A stretch of 64,000 nucleotides of DNA from Paenibacillus prosopidis (GTDB taxonomy: Bacteria > Bacillota > Bacilli > Paenibacillales > Paenibacillaceae), in the NCBI RefSeq assembly GCF_003337375.1, contig NZ_QPJD01000006.1, positions 229,261 through 293,260 of the forward strand, given 5' to 3'. Below, one piece after another: positions 29,232-38,711 of the stretch. Within the stretch, counting starts at the first letter, position 1. Each line of letters opens with the position of its first letter. Both the position numbers and the translations under genes were made by a program. Below the pieces are notes generated by a model. It worked only from the letters and a program-made list of their open reading frames with translations. It was not told where the DNA came from and ran no database searches.

Positions 29232-31097
29232 ATGGTAGAAGCATCATATGGAGAGAATAGTATTTGCTTGAGTTTAGATGATAGCGGGAAAATATGGTAC
29301 ACCGTTAAGCGTAATGGGGCTGAGGTTGTTCTTCCTTCCAGGCTTGGACTGCACCTTGCCGATTCCCATCCATTATGTGACAGGTTTACGATAACAAAAG
29401 TAACCAAAAGAAATGTGGCAGGTACATGGAAACCGATATACGGAGAACGGGCTGAGATTGATGATAGTTTCGAAGAGGCAACGGTTTGCGTGGAAGACGA
29501 TCTGGGACGGAGAATGGAAATCCGGTTGCGTGCCTATTTTGAAGGTACTGCATTGCAATACGTAATACCGGAGCAGGAAAAATTAAAAAGTTTTACCATT
29601 ATCCAAGAAGATACAAGCTTTACCTTTCCAGAAGGAAGTCTTGCATGGGAAGAGCATGGAGTAGAAGGGGAATACACGATAAAGCAAGTCGGTGATGTGA
29701 GCGGCTATTGTGAACGTCCATTCGCAGTGCAATTACCGGAAGGCGGATATGTTCTTATTCATGAAGCAGGGCTGACAGATTACGCAAGAATGTTGATTGT
29801 AAAGGATGAAGAAGCCGAAAACACATTAAAAGTACATTTGTCAGGACATTTGTGCGGACTATTTAGGCAAGATGATTATGTAGGATACGGTTTTACTTTA
29901 AACGAAGATGAAGATGACAGTATATCCTCTTCTGTGGAAGGAACTACCCCGTTTGCAACGCCATGGCGTACTTTCATACTTGCAGATCATGCAGCGGAAT
30001 TGCTATGTCGGAGCGATATGGTGCTTAACCTAAGTGAGGCTTGCAATGCTGAAGATTATACATATGTAAAGCCCGGAAAAGCACTCAGGGATATGTTGCT
30101 GTCTACCCGAAGTGCGTTTGCCTGTATCGATTTTTGTGCAGACCATGGGTTCCAATACATTCTTTTTGATGGAGGCTGGTATGGATCGCTCGATTCGGAA
30201 AATAAAGCAATTGATCCAAGAAGGGAAGATTCCGACCGGGACCTGGATGTAAGGAGAGTCATTTCGTATGGCAAGGAGAAAGGCATAGGGATATTCCTAT
30301 ATGTTGATAGAACCGCTGCAGAACCGTATTTGGACGCTGCACTTCCTGTATGGAAAGAATGGGGAATAGCAGGTATTAAATTGGGTTTTGTGAAAGTAGG
30401 ACCTCAAGAGTCGACGCGTTGGTTGATAGATGCAGTAAAAAAGTGTCATGAATATGGTTTAATGGTAAATATACATGATGCCTACCGCCCGACAGGCCTT
30501 TCACGTACCTACCCTAATGTACTTACACAGGAGGGTATTCGGGGAAACGAACATTTTCCCACGGCTGCACATAACACAACATTACCTTTTGTGCGTTTTC
30601 AGGCAGGGGCCGGTGATTATACGCTTTGCTATTTTGATAAACGGCTGAAGGTAACACATGCACATATGCTGGCTATGGGCGTTATTGTGTATAGTCCTAT
30701 GCAGATGATGTTTTGGTATGATAAGCCGTCGGATTGGCATGGTGAGGAGGAAATTGAATTCTGGGAGCGACTTCCGGTAACTTGGGACGAGTCGATCGGG
30801 ATATCGGGTGAGATCGGAGAGTATGCCATTATTGCAAGACGTAAGGACAGCAAATGGTTTATTGGATGCATTAATAATGAGAACGTCCGTACTGTGAAAA
30901 TTCCGCTGCATTTTCTGAATGCCGGGAATAAATATACCGCACAGATTTATGAGGATGTACCGGAACTTGAAACTCGCACAAAGGTGGGTATTCGATCTGT
31001 CGAGGTTACCAACGATTCCATACTTGAATTTCATTTGGAAAGCTCGGGAGGATCAGCTATTTATTTAGAACCTATAAGCGAACTCAATAACGAGTGA
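29232..31097 (+). CDS. glycoside hydrolase family 97 (alpha-glucosidase / alpha-galactosidase type)
   Basis: 621 residues, no signal peptide. The N-terminal beta-supersandwich, the central barrel with FDGGWYG and the strand IKLGFVKVG, the motif AYRPTGLSRTYPNVLTQEG, and the C-terminal beta-domain are all GH97-like. ATG 29232 follows GAGGTGA. In many GH97 enzymes the IKxDF strand carries an Asp; here residue 385 is Gly. The family contains both retaining and inverting members, so mechanism and sugar specificity cannot be assumed. The lack of export signals and the context suggest intracellular hydrolysis of alpha-linked residues from imported oligosaccharides. The gene stands alone between a terminator and the GH28-like gene. 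Confidence 0.85.
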   Translation: MVEASYGENSICLSLDDSGKIWYTVKRNGAEVVLPSRLGLHLADSHPLCDRFTITKVTKRNVAGTWKPIYGERAEIDDSFEEATVCVEDDLGRRMEIRLRAYFEGTALQYVIPEQEKLKSFTIIQEDTSFTFPEGSLAWEEHGVEGEYTIKQVGDVSGYCERPFAVQLPEGGYVLIHEAGLTDYARMLIVKDEEAENTLKVHLSGHLCGLFRQDDYVGYGFTLNEDEDDSISSSVEGTTPFATPWRTFILADHAAELLCRSDMVLNLSEACNAEDYTYVKPGKALRDMLLSTRSAFACIDFCADHGFQYILFDGGWYGSLDSENKAIDPRREDSDRDLDVRRVISYGKEKGIGIFLYVDRTAAEPYLDAALPVWKEWGIAGIKLGFVKVGPQESTRWLIDAVKKCHEYGLMVNIHDAYRPTGLSRTYPNVLTQEGIRGNEHFPTAAHNTTLPFVRFQAGAGDYTLCYFDKRLKVTHAHMLAMGVIVYSPMQMMFWYDKPSDWHGEEEIEFWERLPVTWDESIGISGEIGEYAIIARRKDSKWFIGCINNENVRTVKIPLHFLNAGNKYTAQIYEDVPELETRTKVGIRSVEVTNDSILEFHLESSGGSAIYLEPISELNNE

Positions 31098-31217
31098 AAA
31101 GTATTGTGCCAATGTGCATTATTATCATATAAGACGAGGTTGTTCAGGATGAATTAACGCCAGTAACCGAAAATTTGATACGGCGGTAATTAAACTAACT
31201 CAGTTGGAGGTAACAAC

Positions 31218-32660
31218 ATGACAAAGGAAACAAAACTGATTACGTATCCGGGACCCGCGGGGGTAGCGGAAAATCATGATTTCACGGTTAGGGCAAGACC
31301 GGCGGGCGGCGAATGGGAGCAGCTCTTCGTCTATGATGTCAAAGTAGACATGCATCAGGTCCGACATGCCTCTATGGCGATGTTCGATTGCTCGGGCCCG
31401 ATTGAGATTGCGGTTACAAAGAACGAGGGGACAGTAAACGACTGCGTGATTCGTCCGTTGTCGCGTGGGGTTACTTATGCGCTTAACGGCAACACGATCA
31501 CGTTTACCATTGATAGTCCACAAAAGCTGTCGGTGGAAGTGAACGGCGACAGGTTCCATAATCTGCATCTGTTCGCCAATCCGCTCGAGCAGGATGCGCC
31601 GTCCCCTGACGGGCCGGGCGTCGCTTACGTTAAGCCGGGCATCCACCGGACCGAAGACCTTCTGGCGCTGCTGACAGCAGCTGGAACGGACGGCAGCGAT
31701 ACGCATACGCTCTATTTCGGGCCTGGCATGCATCATTTAGAGGAAGTGATTTTGCCCATCCCGTCGGGGAAGACGGTTTATATCGCCGGAGGAGCAGCGG
31801 TCGCGGGCTCGATGGTTTGCAACTCCGTCAGCGATGTTACGGTCCGCGGCAGAGGCGTTCTTTACTTGACCGAATTCGGGCGATTTTCCGCATTCCGCGG
31901 GGTACGCATCATCTTCTCCAAGCGGATTCGCATCGAGGGAATTGCCCTTATCGATCCGCCGCATTACAGCATCTATATCGGCAAGTCCGAGCAGATCCGG
32001 ATTTCGAACTTCAAAGCATTCAGCACAAAAGGCTGGTCGGACGGGATCGATATGATGGCCAGCTCGGATATCGAGATCGAGGACGTGTTTATGCGCAATT
32101 CCGACGATTGCATCGCGGTTTACGCCAGCCGTTGGGATTACCAGGGAGACACGCGGAATGTTACCGTTCGCAATTCCGTCTTATGGGCGGACGTGGCGCA
32201 CCCGATGAATCTCGGCGGGCACGGCAATCACCATAAAGGGGACGTCATCGAGAACGTCCTGTTCGAAAATATCGATGTGCTCGAGCATCATGAGCCGCAG
32301 CCCGACTATCGGGGCTGTATGTCGATTAACTGCGGCGATAACAATACGGTCAGAAATGTAACCTACCGGAATATCCGGGTTGAACCGTTCGAGCTCGGAC
32401 GGCTGTTCGATATCCGCGTGCTCTTCAACCCGAAGTACAATCCGGTGCCGGGCAATCGGATCGAACAAATCCGCTACGAAAATATTTCCTTCACCGGGGA
32501 TAACGGCAATCCGTCGCAGATCAGCGGATACGATGCGGACAGGACGGTCGAGCATATCGTATTCAAGAATGTCACCATCAACGGGAAGCCGGTGACGGAC
32601 GCCGAATCGGGCAACATCCAGGTCCTTCCGTTTGCAAGTAATATCCGATTTGAATGGTGA
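31218..32660 (+). CDS. GH28-like right-handed beta-helix glycosidase (polygalacturonase family)
   Basis: 480 residues without a signal peptide. An N-terminal beta-domain (to about 125) is followed by a right-handed parallel beta-helix. GH28-type active-site motifs can be seen: DGID (D275, D278), NSDDC (D296, D297) and GGHGN (H335). The last expected block of classical polygalacturonases (RIK) is not visible, so the activity may be on another uronide or on dextran-like or rhamnogalacturonan substrates. The start follows TTGGAGG at good spacing. It is located 120 bases after GH97 and ends before a strong terminator, so the two may be co-transcribed. Cytoplasmic action on oligosaccharides is inferred. 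Confidence 0.8.
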   Translation: MTKETKLITYPGPAGVAENHDFTVRARPAGGEWEQLFVYDVKVDMHQVRHASMAMFDCSGPIEIAVTKNEGTVNDCVIRPLSRGVTYALNGNTITFTIDSPQKLSVEVNGDRFHNLHLFANPLEQDAPSPDGPGVAYVKPGIHRTEDLLALLTAAGTDGSDTHTLYFGPGMHHLEEVILPIPSGKTVYIAGGAAVAGSMVCNSVSDVTVRGRGVLYLTEFGRFSAFRGVRIIFSKRIRIEGIALIDPPHYSIYIGKSEQIRISNFKAFSTKGWSDGIDMMASSDIEIEDVFMRNSDDCIAVYASRWDYQGDTRNVTVRNSVLWADVAHPMNLGGHGNHHKGDVIENVLFENIDVLEHHEPQPDYRGCMSINCGDNNTVRNVTYRNIRVEPFELGRLFDIRVLFNPKYNPVPGNRIEQIRYENISFTGDNGNPSQISGYDADRTVEHIVFKNVTINGKPVTDAESGNIQVLPFASNIRFEW

Positions 32661-32710
32661 ACGTTACGTTAATCAATACTTATCCAGTCTGAAAATCTGA
32701 TTTCCTGATA

Positions 32711-32746
32711 AAAATCGCCACAGCAATGTGGCGATTTTTATTTTTT
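32711..32746 (+). terminator. strong intrinsic terminator after the GH28-like gene
   Basis: A perfect 12-bp stem pairs 32711-32722 with 32727-32738 around a GCAA tetraloop and runs into a T-rich tract. The stem also begins with AAAA, so it could work in both directions. Confidence 0.92.
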
Positions 32747-32896
32747 GCCGCGCGCGTAGCTCCCCGATCGATCATGACGTTATTACGTATGTACAAATAC
32801 GACTATTATTCCGTAAATGGGATAACTAGTGTATATTCTAGCTGATGAAGTTAATGATGCAAGCTAGTTATTCTGATGCTTAGGAGGTCTGCTTAC

Positions 32897-34702
32897 ATGA
32901 TACGGTGGTTTAAGCGGTTAACGCCCGAGACGTTTAAGAACCGCATTCTACTCGCAGTTCTGTTATTTGTTCTGACACCTATCGCGCTGCTGGTTCTCTA
33001 TAATTTTAAAGAAACGGAACGTGTGCTTCAGGAAAATGCCGCTGCCAAAAATATGGAGCAGCTCGAGGATATTAAGAATAGTTTCGTGGACGTGATGAGT
33101 ATTGTTATGAAAACGGGACTTCTCCTAGAGCAGGATACGACGCTGCGCTCTGCTTTGCAAAACCCGGAACAATATGACGCCATTAAACGGAAATCGATTG
33201 TGGAGAACAGGTTCGCTGCCATCGAGAACAGCTTTTTTCTGACAGGGGCGACAGTTTATTATACGCTTCTTGATCTCCACAGCAATGTCTATACTTCTTT
33301 TAACCCGAGCAATGCGCTGGATTATGAAGAGCTGAAGCGGGAAGCTTGGGTCGAAGCGCTGGGGAAAGAAGGTGGGGAGCGATATTTCTGGAATCCATCC
33401 GACTCCAATTATGTGTATCGCGAGCAGACGAAAAGCCGAAATATGCTAAGTCTCTACGAGCTGCTGCGCGACGACGGCTTGAAGCCCTTCGCCTATGGAA
33501 GGTTCAGCATCGACTACGAGGATTGGTTTATTCGCACCACCAAAGGCAGGCAAGGAGAAGGCGCTTATTTCCTGCTGGATGCTTCCGGCCATACGACTCT
33601 GCAGTCCGTAGCCGGAGATTCCATCAAAAAAAGTGTCGTCGAGCAAATTGTAAGCACTTCAGGTGAAGCGTTATTCACTGCATTGGTGGATGAGCAGGAA
33701 CGGGAGCAGTACACGTTCAGTTATATTCCTGAGCTTAAAGGATATATCGTTAAGAAGGTGCCCTTGTCGCTTCTTTTCCAAGAGGTGGATAAGCTTAAGC
33801 AGCGTTTTTTTCTGGGCTTCAGCCTCATTCTCCTATTGTTTGTTTTACTGATCTATTTCATATCCTCCACCATCACGGTTCCGCTAAAACGGTTTCAGAA
33901 AAAGATGGAGAGCACGGTGAAAGCGAACCTCAAGGTTAATCTGAAGGAGGATGGCCGGGGAGAGATACTGGCGCTGACACAGAGCTTTAACATGATGATT
34001 AACGATATTAACGGTTTGCTTGAACGGCTGAAGCTGGAGGAGCGGCAGAAGCAATTCGTGCGGTTTCAAGTGCTGCTGGCGCAGATGAACCCTCATTTTC
34101 TTCTGAATACACTGAACACGGTCAAGAGCATCGCTTTGGAGAGGGATCAGGATGATATCTATGAGATTTGTGTTTCTTTAGGCAAAATATTAGAGACGAC
34201 GCTGAACACGGAGGTCGACCTTATCCTTTTGAAGGATGAAATGATCCTGATTGATTCCTATATGGATATACAGAAGGCCCGCTTCGGCCATGGCATTACG
34301 ATCAGCTATGAGGTAGGCGGCGAGCTGTTATATGCGCTCATTCCGAAGTTTTGCCTTCAGCCGCTGGTAGAGAACGCTTTGCTTCACGGATTCGGTCAGT
34401 CGCTTCAGAACGGTCATATTCATATAAAGGCAACAACAAAAAATGCTCTTTTGTATTTGGAGGTTGCGGATAACGGGGTCGGATTGGAAAAGGCGAATGA
34501 GATGAAGGCGTCCCGCAAGAGGAAGGGAATCGGCATTCAAAATATTCGCGAAAGCTTACAGCTTATTTTCAAGGATCAGAGTACCGGCGTATCGCTGGAT
34601 TCCAACGGAAACGGCACCCGGGTGCTGATGCACCTGCCGCTCCTGTTGTCGAAGCCGTACCAAAAGGAGGACAAAACCAATGTGGCGGACATTAATCGTT
34701 GA
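32897..34702 (+). CDS. YesM-type sensor histidine kinase
   Basis: About 601 residues. ATG 32897 follows AGGAGG (32882-32887) by 9 bases; the frame is open to 32876 without a better start. A transmembrane helix near residue 20-40, an extracytoplasmic sensor domain (about 45-285), a second helix (about 290-315) and a HAMP region precede the His_kinase domain. The phosphoacceptor is H400 in QMNPHFLLNT, the form typical of the YesM/LytS class, and the ATPase domain has NALLHG and DNGVGL. The gene overlaps the response regulator that follows. This pair probably senses a sugar outside the cell and controls the 35555-40964 importer operon. Confidence 0.93.
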   Translation: MIRWFKRLTPETFKNRILLAVLLFVLTPIALLVLYNFKETERVLQENAAAKNMEQLEDIKNSFVDVMSIVMKTGLLLEQDTTLRSALQNPEQYDAIKRKSIVENRFAAIENSFFLTGATVYYTLLDLHSNVYTSFNPSNALDYEELKREAWVEALGKEGGERYFWNPSDSNYVYREQTKSRNMLSLYELLRDDGLKPFAYGRFSIDYEDWFIRTTKGRQGEGAYFLLDASGHTTLQSVAGDSIKKSVVEQIVSTSGEALFTALVDEQEREQYTFSYIPELKGYIVKKVPLSLLFQEVDKLKQRFFLGFSLILLLFVLLIYFISSTITVPLKRFQKKMESTVKANLKVNLKEDGRGEILALTQSFNMMINDINGLLERLKLEERQKQFVRFQVLLAQMNPHFLLNTLNTVKSIALERDQDDIYEICVSLGKILETTLNTEVDLILLKDEMILIDSYMDIQKARFGHGITISYEVGGELLYALIPKFCLQPLVENALLHGFGQSLQNGHIHIKATTKNALLYLEVADNGVGLEKANEMKASRKRKGIGIQNIRESLQLIFKDQSTGVSLDSNGNGTRVLMHLPLLLSKPYQKEDKTNVADINR

Positions 34703-35441
34703 GGATGAGCAGCATGCAAGGGCGAGCTTGCGCAAGCTGATGCAGAAAGCAGCCATTCCTTTTGAAATCGTGGGTGAAGCCGGTGACGGAAATGAGGCGC
34801 TTGGGCTCATTCGCGAATTGAAGCCTGATGTCGTTATTTCCGATATCGTGATGCCGGTGATGGATGGGGTCAAGCTGCTTAAGGCGGCGCGGGAGGAAGG
34901 CTATGAGTGCCGGTTTGTCATGCTGACCTGTATGAGTGAGTTCGAATACGCCCGCCAATCGCTCGAGTATGGCGCATCGGGCTATTTGCTCAAGCTGTCC
35001 ATGGACGTGAATGGACTGAGGCAGGCGATGGAAAAGGTGTCTCATGAGCTTGAGCAGAGGGAACGGCTTCGCAAGGTCGATAAGTGGTTCCCGGATAAAA
35101 GGCAGGCAGAGCCCACGGATCACCCGGAGATGAACCGGATTATTTCGTATATTGAAGAGCATTATGCCGAGGAAATCACGCTAAAAGGGCTTGCGGAGCT
35201 GATTCGGATGGACGCCAGCTATGTGAGTGACTTGTTTAAGAAGAAGACAGGCTCGACATTAACCAGCTACATTCAGAACTGCCGCATTCAAGCGGCAAAA
35301 ATGCTTTTGACGGAGACGGGACGGACGGTCAGCGATATCGGAAGACAGGTTGGATTCGAGAACGACAACTATTTTATCAAAATATTTAAGCGCTGGTGCG
35401 AGATTACGCCAAGCGAATACCGCAAACGGTATAACGATTGA
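34680..35441 (+). CDS. YesN-type response regulator with AraC DNA-binding domain
   Basis: 253 residues. It starts within the last codons of the kinase gene (ATG 34680, with AAAGGAGG upstream), indicating translational coupling. The receiver domain carries the phosphorylation site D55 in VVISDIVMP. The C-terminal ~100 residues are a double helix-turn-helix of the AraC family with ITLKGLAELI and VGFENDNYFIKIFKRW. At 253 residues it is compact for the family, lacking the long linker many YesN proteins have. It presumably activates the importer operon that starts about 110 bases downstream. Confidence 0.93.
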   Translation: MWRTLIVEDEQHARASLRKLMQKAAIPFEIVGEAGDGNEALGLIRELKPDVVISDIVMPVMDGVKLLKAAREEGYECRFVMLTCMSEFEYARQSLEYGASGYLLKLSMDVNGLRQAMEKVSHELEQRERLRKVDKWFPDKRQAEPTDHPEMNRIISYIEEHYAEEITLKGLAELIRMDASYVSDLFKKKTGSTLTSYIQNCRIQAAKMLLTETGRTVSDIGRQVGFENDNYFIKIFKRWCEITPSEYRKRYND

Positions 35442-35554
35442 GAAACAAAAAATCGTTCTATGAATCGCCAAACGCCGTTCATCCCCCTTTTGTCCGCCGG
35501 ATGATACAGTTATAGACGTAGAGTACAACTTAATTGCTAGAGGGGGATAAGCAA

Positions 35555-36880
35555 ATGAGAAGAAGTAAGTGGTTAGTCACTGTGGTGTGTTTTCTTATCA
35601 CGGCGCTCGTTATTGGCGGATGCTCGGGTGGAGCGGGCGGAAATACGAATGGGAATAAACCCAATACGGACCCGGCTCCAACAGACAAGCCGGCCGAGAA
35701 GGTTAAGCTGAAGCTCTGGGGCGCAGTACCTGCCGAAGCCGGTCCGCAGGCGGTGGTAGAGGCCTGGAACGCAGAAAATCCGGACATTGAGGTGGAATAC
35801 ATCCGTTTCGTAAATGATGACCCGGGCAATTTGAAATTGGATACCGCTCTCATGACGGGGCAAGACGCCGATCTTTACATGAACTATCAGCTGACACGGC
35901 TGCAAAAGCGCGTCGACGCCGGACTTGCAGTAGACCTTAGCACGCTGACGGATTATAAGGTCGACGAACAAATGGGACCGGATGCGGCGCAATGGAAAAT
36001 TGCTGATAAGTACTATGGGCTGCCGACAAAGAAAAACATGGCATTTATTTGGTTAAACAAGCAAAAGCTCGATGAGGCCGGCCTGCCGGTGCCGCCAATT
36101 GATTGGACCTGGTCCGATTTGCAGCAGTACGCAGCCAAGCTGAAAAAGGATAATGTATATGGCTTGCTCCAGCACGAAGCGGCTTATACGGCTACATTGG
36201 ATGGCACGATTGCAGGTCTTGGCGTAACGAAAGCGGACGGAACCTCCAATTTCGACAATCCGCTCTGGAAGCAAAACTTCGAAATTTTACACAACATGAT
36301 GTTCAAGGATAAATCTACGCCGGAATATAGCGAGCAATTGACAAGCAAAATGCCGGTCGACACGATGTTCCTGAAGGGTGAAGCGGCGATGCTGACGGCT
36401 GGGGAATTCATTTTCCGCAACGCGAACAATCTGAAGGATTACCCGCATGACTTCCAAATTGCATTTGCAGCCATACCAAGAGTGAATAAGGAGCAAACGG
36501 ATTTCAAATATCCGGGCGGACTTGGCGACGTGCTGTCCATCAATGCGAAATCGAAAAACCAGGAAGCGGCTTGGAAATTCGCGCAGTGGTATGCAGACGG
36601 CGGCATGCTGCCGATGGCGAGCGGCGGACGTATCCCTTCCTCCAAATCCGTAGACAGTAAGCAAGCTATTGATCTGATGTTGAAGGGGGTTGAAGATAAA
36701 TACGATCGAGAATCTCTGAATAACGTTGTATTCGGCAAGTTCGAATCTTTCCAACTAAGCGTCCCTCAACAGGTAATCGATGCCCGCAAAGAAGAGTTTG
36801 AGAAATATTTTCTGAACAAACAGGACATCGATACGACACTCAAAAATATGGCGAAGCGTCATCAGGAATTTATTAAATAA
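35555..36880 (+). CDS. ABC sugar importer solute-binding lipoprotein, family 1
   Basis: About 441 residues. ATG 35555 follows AGAGGGGG; the frame upstream adds 7 codons. A signal peptide with a lipobox (IGGC near residue 19) and a Gly/Asn-rich linker are followed by a family 1 (MalE/UgpB-like) binding fold. It belongs to a different binding-protein class from those at 10689 and 57284. It is first in a binding protein-permease-permease-oxidoreductase operon directly after the YesMN pair, so its ligand is probably linked to what that pair senses. The ligand is unknown. Confidence 0.93.
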   Translation: MRRSKWLVTVVCFLITALVIGGCSGGAGGNTNGNKPNTDPAPTDKPAEKVKLKLWGAVPAEAGPQAVVEAWNAENPDIEVEYIRFVNDDPGNLKLDTALMTGQDADLYMNYQLTRLQKRVDAGLAVDLSTLTDYKVDEQMGPDAAQWKIADKYYGLPTKKNMAFIWLNKQKLDEAGLPVPPIDWTWSDLQQYAAKLKKDNVYGLLQHEAAYTATLDGTIAGLGVTKADGTSNFDNPLWKQNFEILHNMMFKDKSTPEYSEQLTSKMPVDTMFLKGEAAMLTAGEFIFRNANNLKDYPHDFQIAFAAIPRVNKEQTDFKYPGGLGDVLSINAKSKNQEAAWKFAQWYADGGMLPMASGGRIPSSKSVDSKQAIDLMLKGVEDKYDRESLNNVVFGKFESFQLSVPQQVIDARKEEFEKYFLNKQDIDTTLKNMAKRHQEFIK

Positions 36881-36897
36881 CACATTCTGCAGCGGGG

Positions 36898-36932
36898 AGA
36901 AGAAGGAACATCCGCTTCCTTCTTCTTTTTTT
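36898..36932 (+). terminator. intercistronic stem-loop with T-run
   Basis: AGAAGAAGGAA (36898-36908) pairs with TTCCTTCTTCT (36916-36926) and a T-run continues to 36932. Located between the binding-protein gene and the permeases, it would attenuate read-through and let the binding protein be made in excess. Confidence 0.75.
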
Positions 36933-36967
36933 CTGCCCAAATCTGAGATGCGAAAGGCGGCGATACC

Positions 36968-37852
36968 GTGAAACGGCGAAGCTGGCTGCAAAAGCAAGGC
37001 TGGATGGGTTACGCGTTCATCCTGCCGAACATGCTAGGAATCTTATTATTTTTTATCCTGCCGGCCTTATTTTCTTTCGTTCTCATGTTTACGAACTATC
37101 AATTTGCCAATCCGGACGTGTCGTTCACCGGATTGGACAACTTCAAGCGGTTGTTCCAGGACGAAAACTTCTATAGCTCCATTAAATATACGGCCATCTT
37201 CCTATTATCCGTTCCGGTGTCGCTCATCCTTGCGTTTGCGGTCGCTCTCATACTGAATCGCAGCGTATATCTGAAGGGCCTGCTTCGAGGTATGTTCTTC
37301 CTGCCGTATATATCAAGCGGCGTTGCCGTTGCATTCGTATGGATGCTTTTGTTCCAGCCCACGCATGGTCCAATCAATGAAGCGCTTAGATGGGTCGGGA
37401 TGGTATCGCCGCCTGGCTGGTTCGCGGATCCGGATGCCGCAATGTATGCGATCGATGTCGTGCAAATTTGGTTCATGATGGGCTACAACATGATTATTTA
37501 CTTGGCTGCATTGCAGGAAATATCAACGGAGCAATTGGAAGCGGCCAAAATCGACGGCGCGAAGACAGGGACAATCACTTGGAAAATCATATGGCCTCTC
37601 GTTAGTCCGACCACCTTCCTGCTGCTTATTACAGGGCTTATCATGACGATGAAATCATTCTCGCTCATTCAAGCGATTACGCAAGGCGGACCAAGCGGCA
37701 GCACAACGATTTTATCGCTGTACGTCTATAAGACAGCCTTCAGCTATTACGAGATGGGTTATGCTTCAACGATTTCCTGGTTTCTATTTGCTGTCATTAT
37801 GCTCATCACCGTCATCCAGTGGATTGGTCAAAAGCGCTGGGTTCACTATTAG
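36968..37852 (+). CDS. ABC sugar importer permease, UgpA/MalF type
   Basis: 294 residues with six predicted transmembrane helices. The EAA loop is seen as STEQLEAAKIDGAKTG. The start is GTG 36968 with a weak GGCGG site. It lies 88 bases after the binding-protein gene, beyond a stem-loop, and 15 bases before the second permease. Confidence 0.93.
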   Translation: MKRRSWLQKQGWMGYAFILPNMLGILLFFILPALFSFVLMFTNYQFANPDVSFTGLDNFKRLFQDENFYSSIKYTAIFLLSVPVSLILAFAVALILNRSVYLKGLLRGMFFLPYISSGVAVAFVWMLLFQPTHGPINEALRWVGMVSPPGWFADPDAAMYAIDVVQIWFMMGYNMIIYLAALQEISTEQLEAAKIDGAKTGTITWKIIWPLVSPTTFLLLITGLIMTMKSFSLIQAITQGGPSGSTTILSLYVYKTAFSYYEMGYASTISWFLFAVIMLITVIQWIGQKRWVHY

Positions 37853-37867
37853 AAAGGAGTGCATCGT

Positions 37868-38695
37868 ATGAATAATTTAGCCGGTTCTGTCAAAACAAAG
37901 CTGCCCTTAACGATCGTCATGCTGCTCGCCGGTGTATTCATGATCATTCCTTTTCTCTGGATGATCAGCACGTCCTTCCAAAGCCCGAGCGAGGTGTTCG
38001 TCAAATGGCTGCCCTCGCGGCTGGACTTACGCAGTCATATCCGGATCTGGACCGGAGACTATAGCTTTGTATCCTACTACTGGAATTCGGTTAAGGTATC
38101 GGTGCTCGGTACGGCCGGCGCTGTATTTATGTCCGCTTTGGCCGCCTACGGTTTTGCGCGCATTGAATTCAAAGGACGCGATAGCTTGTTTCTCGTTTAT
38201 CTATCGATGATGATGATTCCGCCGCAGGTTATTTTTGTACCGAAATTTGTTATTTTTAACTGGATGAATATTTATAACACGCATTGGGCGCTGATTTTGC
38301 CGGGAATGTTCTCTATCTTCGGCGTGTTTATGCTTAGACAGTTCTTCATGAGCATCCCCAAGGAAATTACGGAGTCAGCGTTCATGGATGGAGCGGGCCA
38401 CATTAAAATCTTTTTTAGGCTCATTCTGCCTCTAGCTAAACCGGCGCTTGCAACGTTCGCTATTATCGATTTTTCTTGGCATTGGAATGATTACGAGAAT
38501 GCGCTCGTGTTTCTGACCAGCCCTGAATTGTATACGATCCCGCTGGGCCTCCAAAACTTCATACTTGAAAACAACATTGACTACAACGGCATGATGGCGG
38601 CTTCTTCCGCGGCGATCATTCCGATGATCGTCATTTTCCTTATCGGTCAGAAATATATTATTCAAGGCATTTCCAGCTCGGCTGTGAAAGGCTAA
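37868..38695 (+). CDS. ABC sugar importer permease, UgpE/MalG type
   Basis: About 275 residues, six transmembrane helices, EAA loop ITESAFMDGAGHIK, C-terminus SSAVKG. ATG 37868 follows AAAGGAG by 9 bases; a GTG at 37859 is too close to that site. It completes the importer with 36968. No ATPase is encoded nearby. Confidence 0.93.
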   Translation: MNNLAGSVKTKLPLTIVMLLAGVFMIIPFLWMISTSFQSPSEVFVKWLPSRLDLRSHIRIWTGDYSFVSYYWNSVKVSVLGTAGAVFMSALAAYGFARIEFKGRDSLFLVYLSMMMIPPQVIFVPKFVIFNWMNIYNTHWALILPGMFSIFGVFMLRQFFMSIPKEITESAFMDGAGHIKIFFRLILPLAKPALATFAIIDFSWHWNDYENALVFLTSPELYTIPLGLQNFILENNIDYNGMMAASSAAIIPMIVIFLIGQKYIIQGISSSAVKG

Positions 38696-38711
38696 TAATG
38701 GAGGAATTAGC

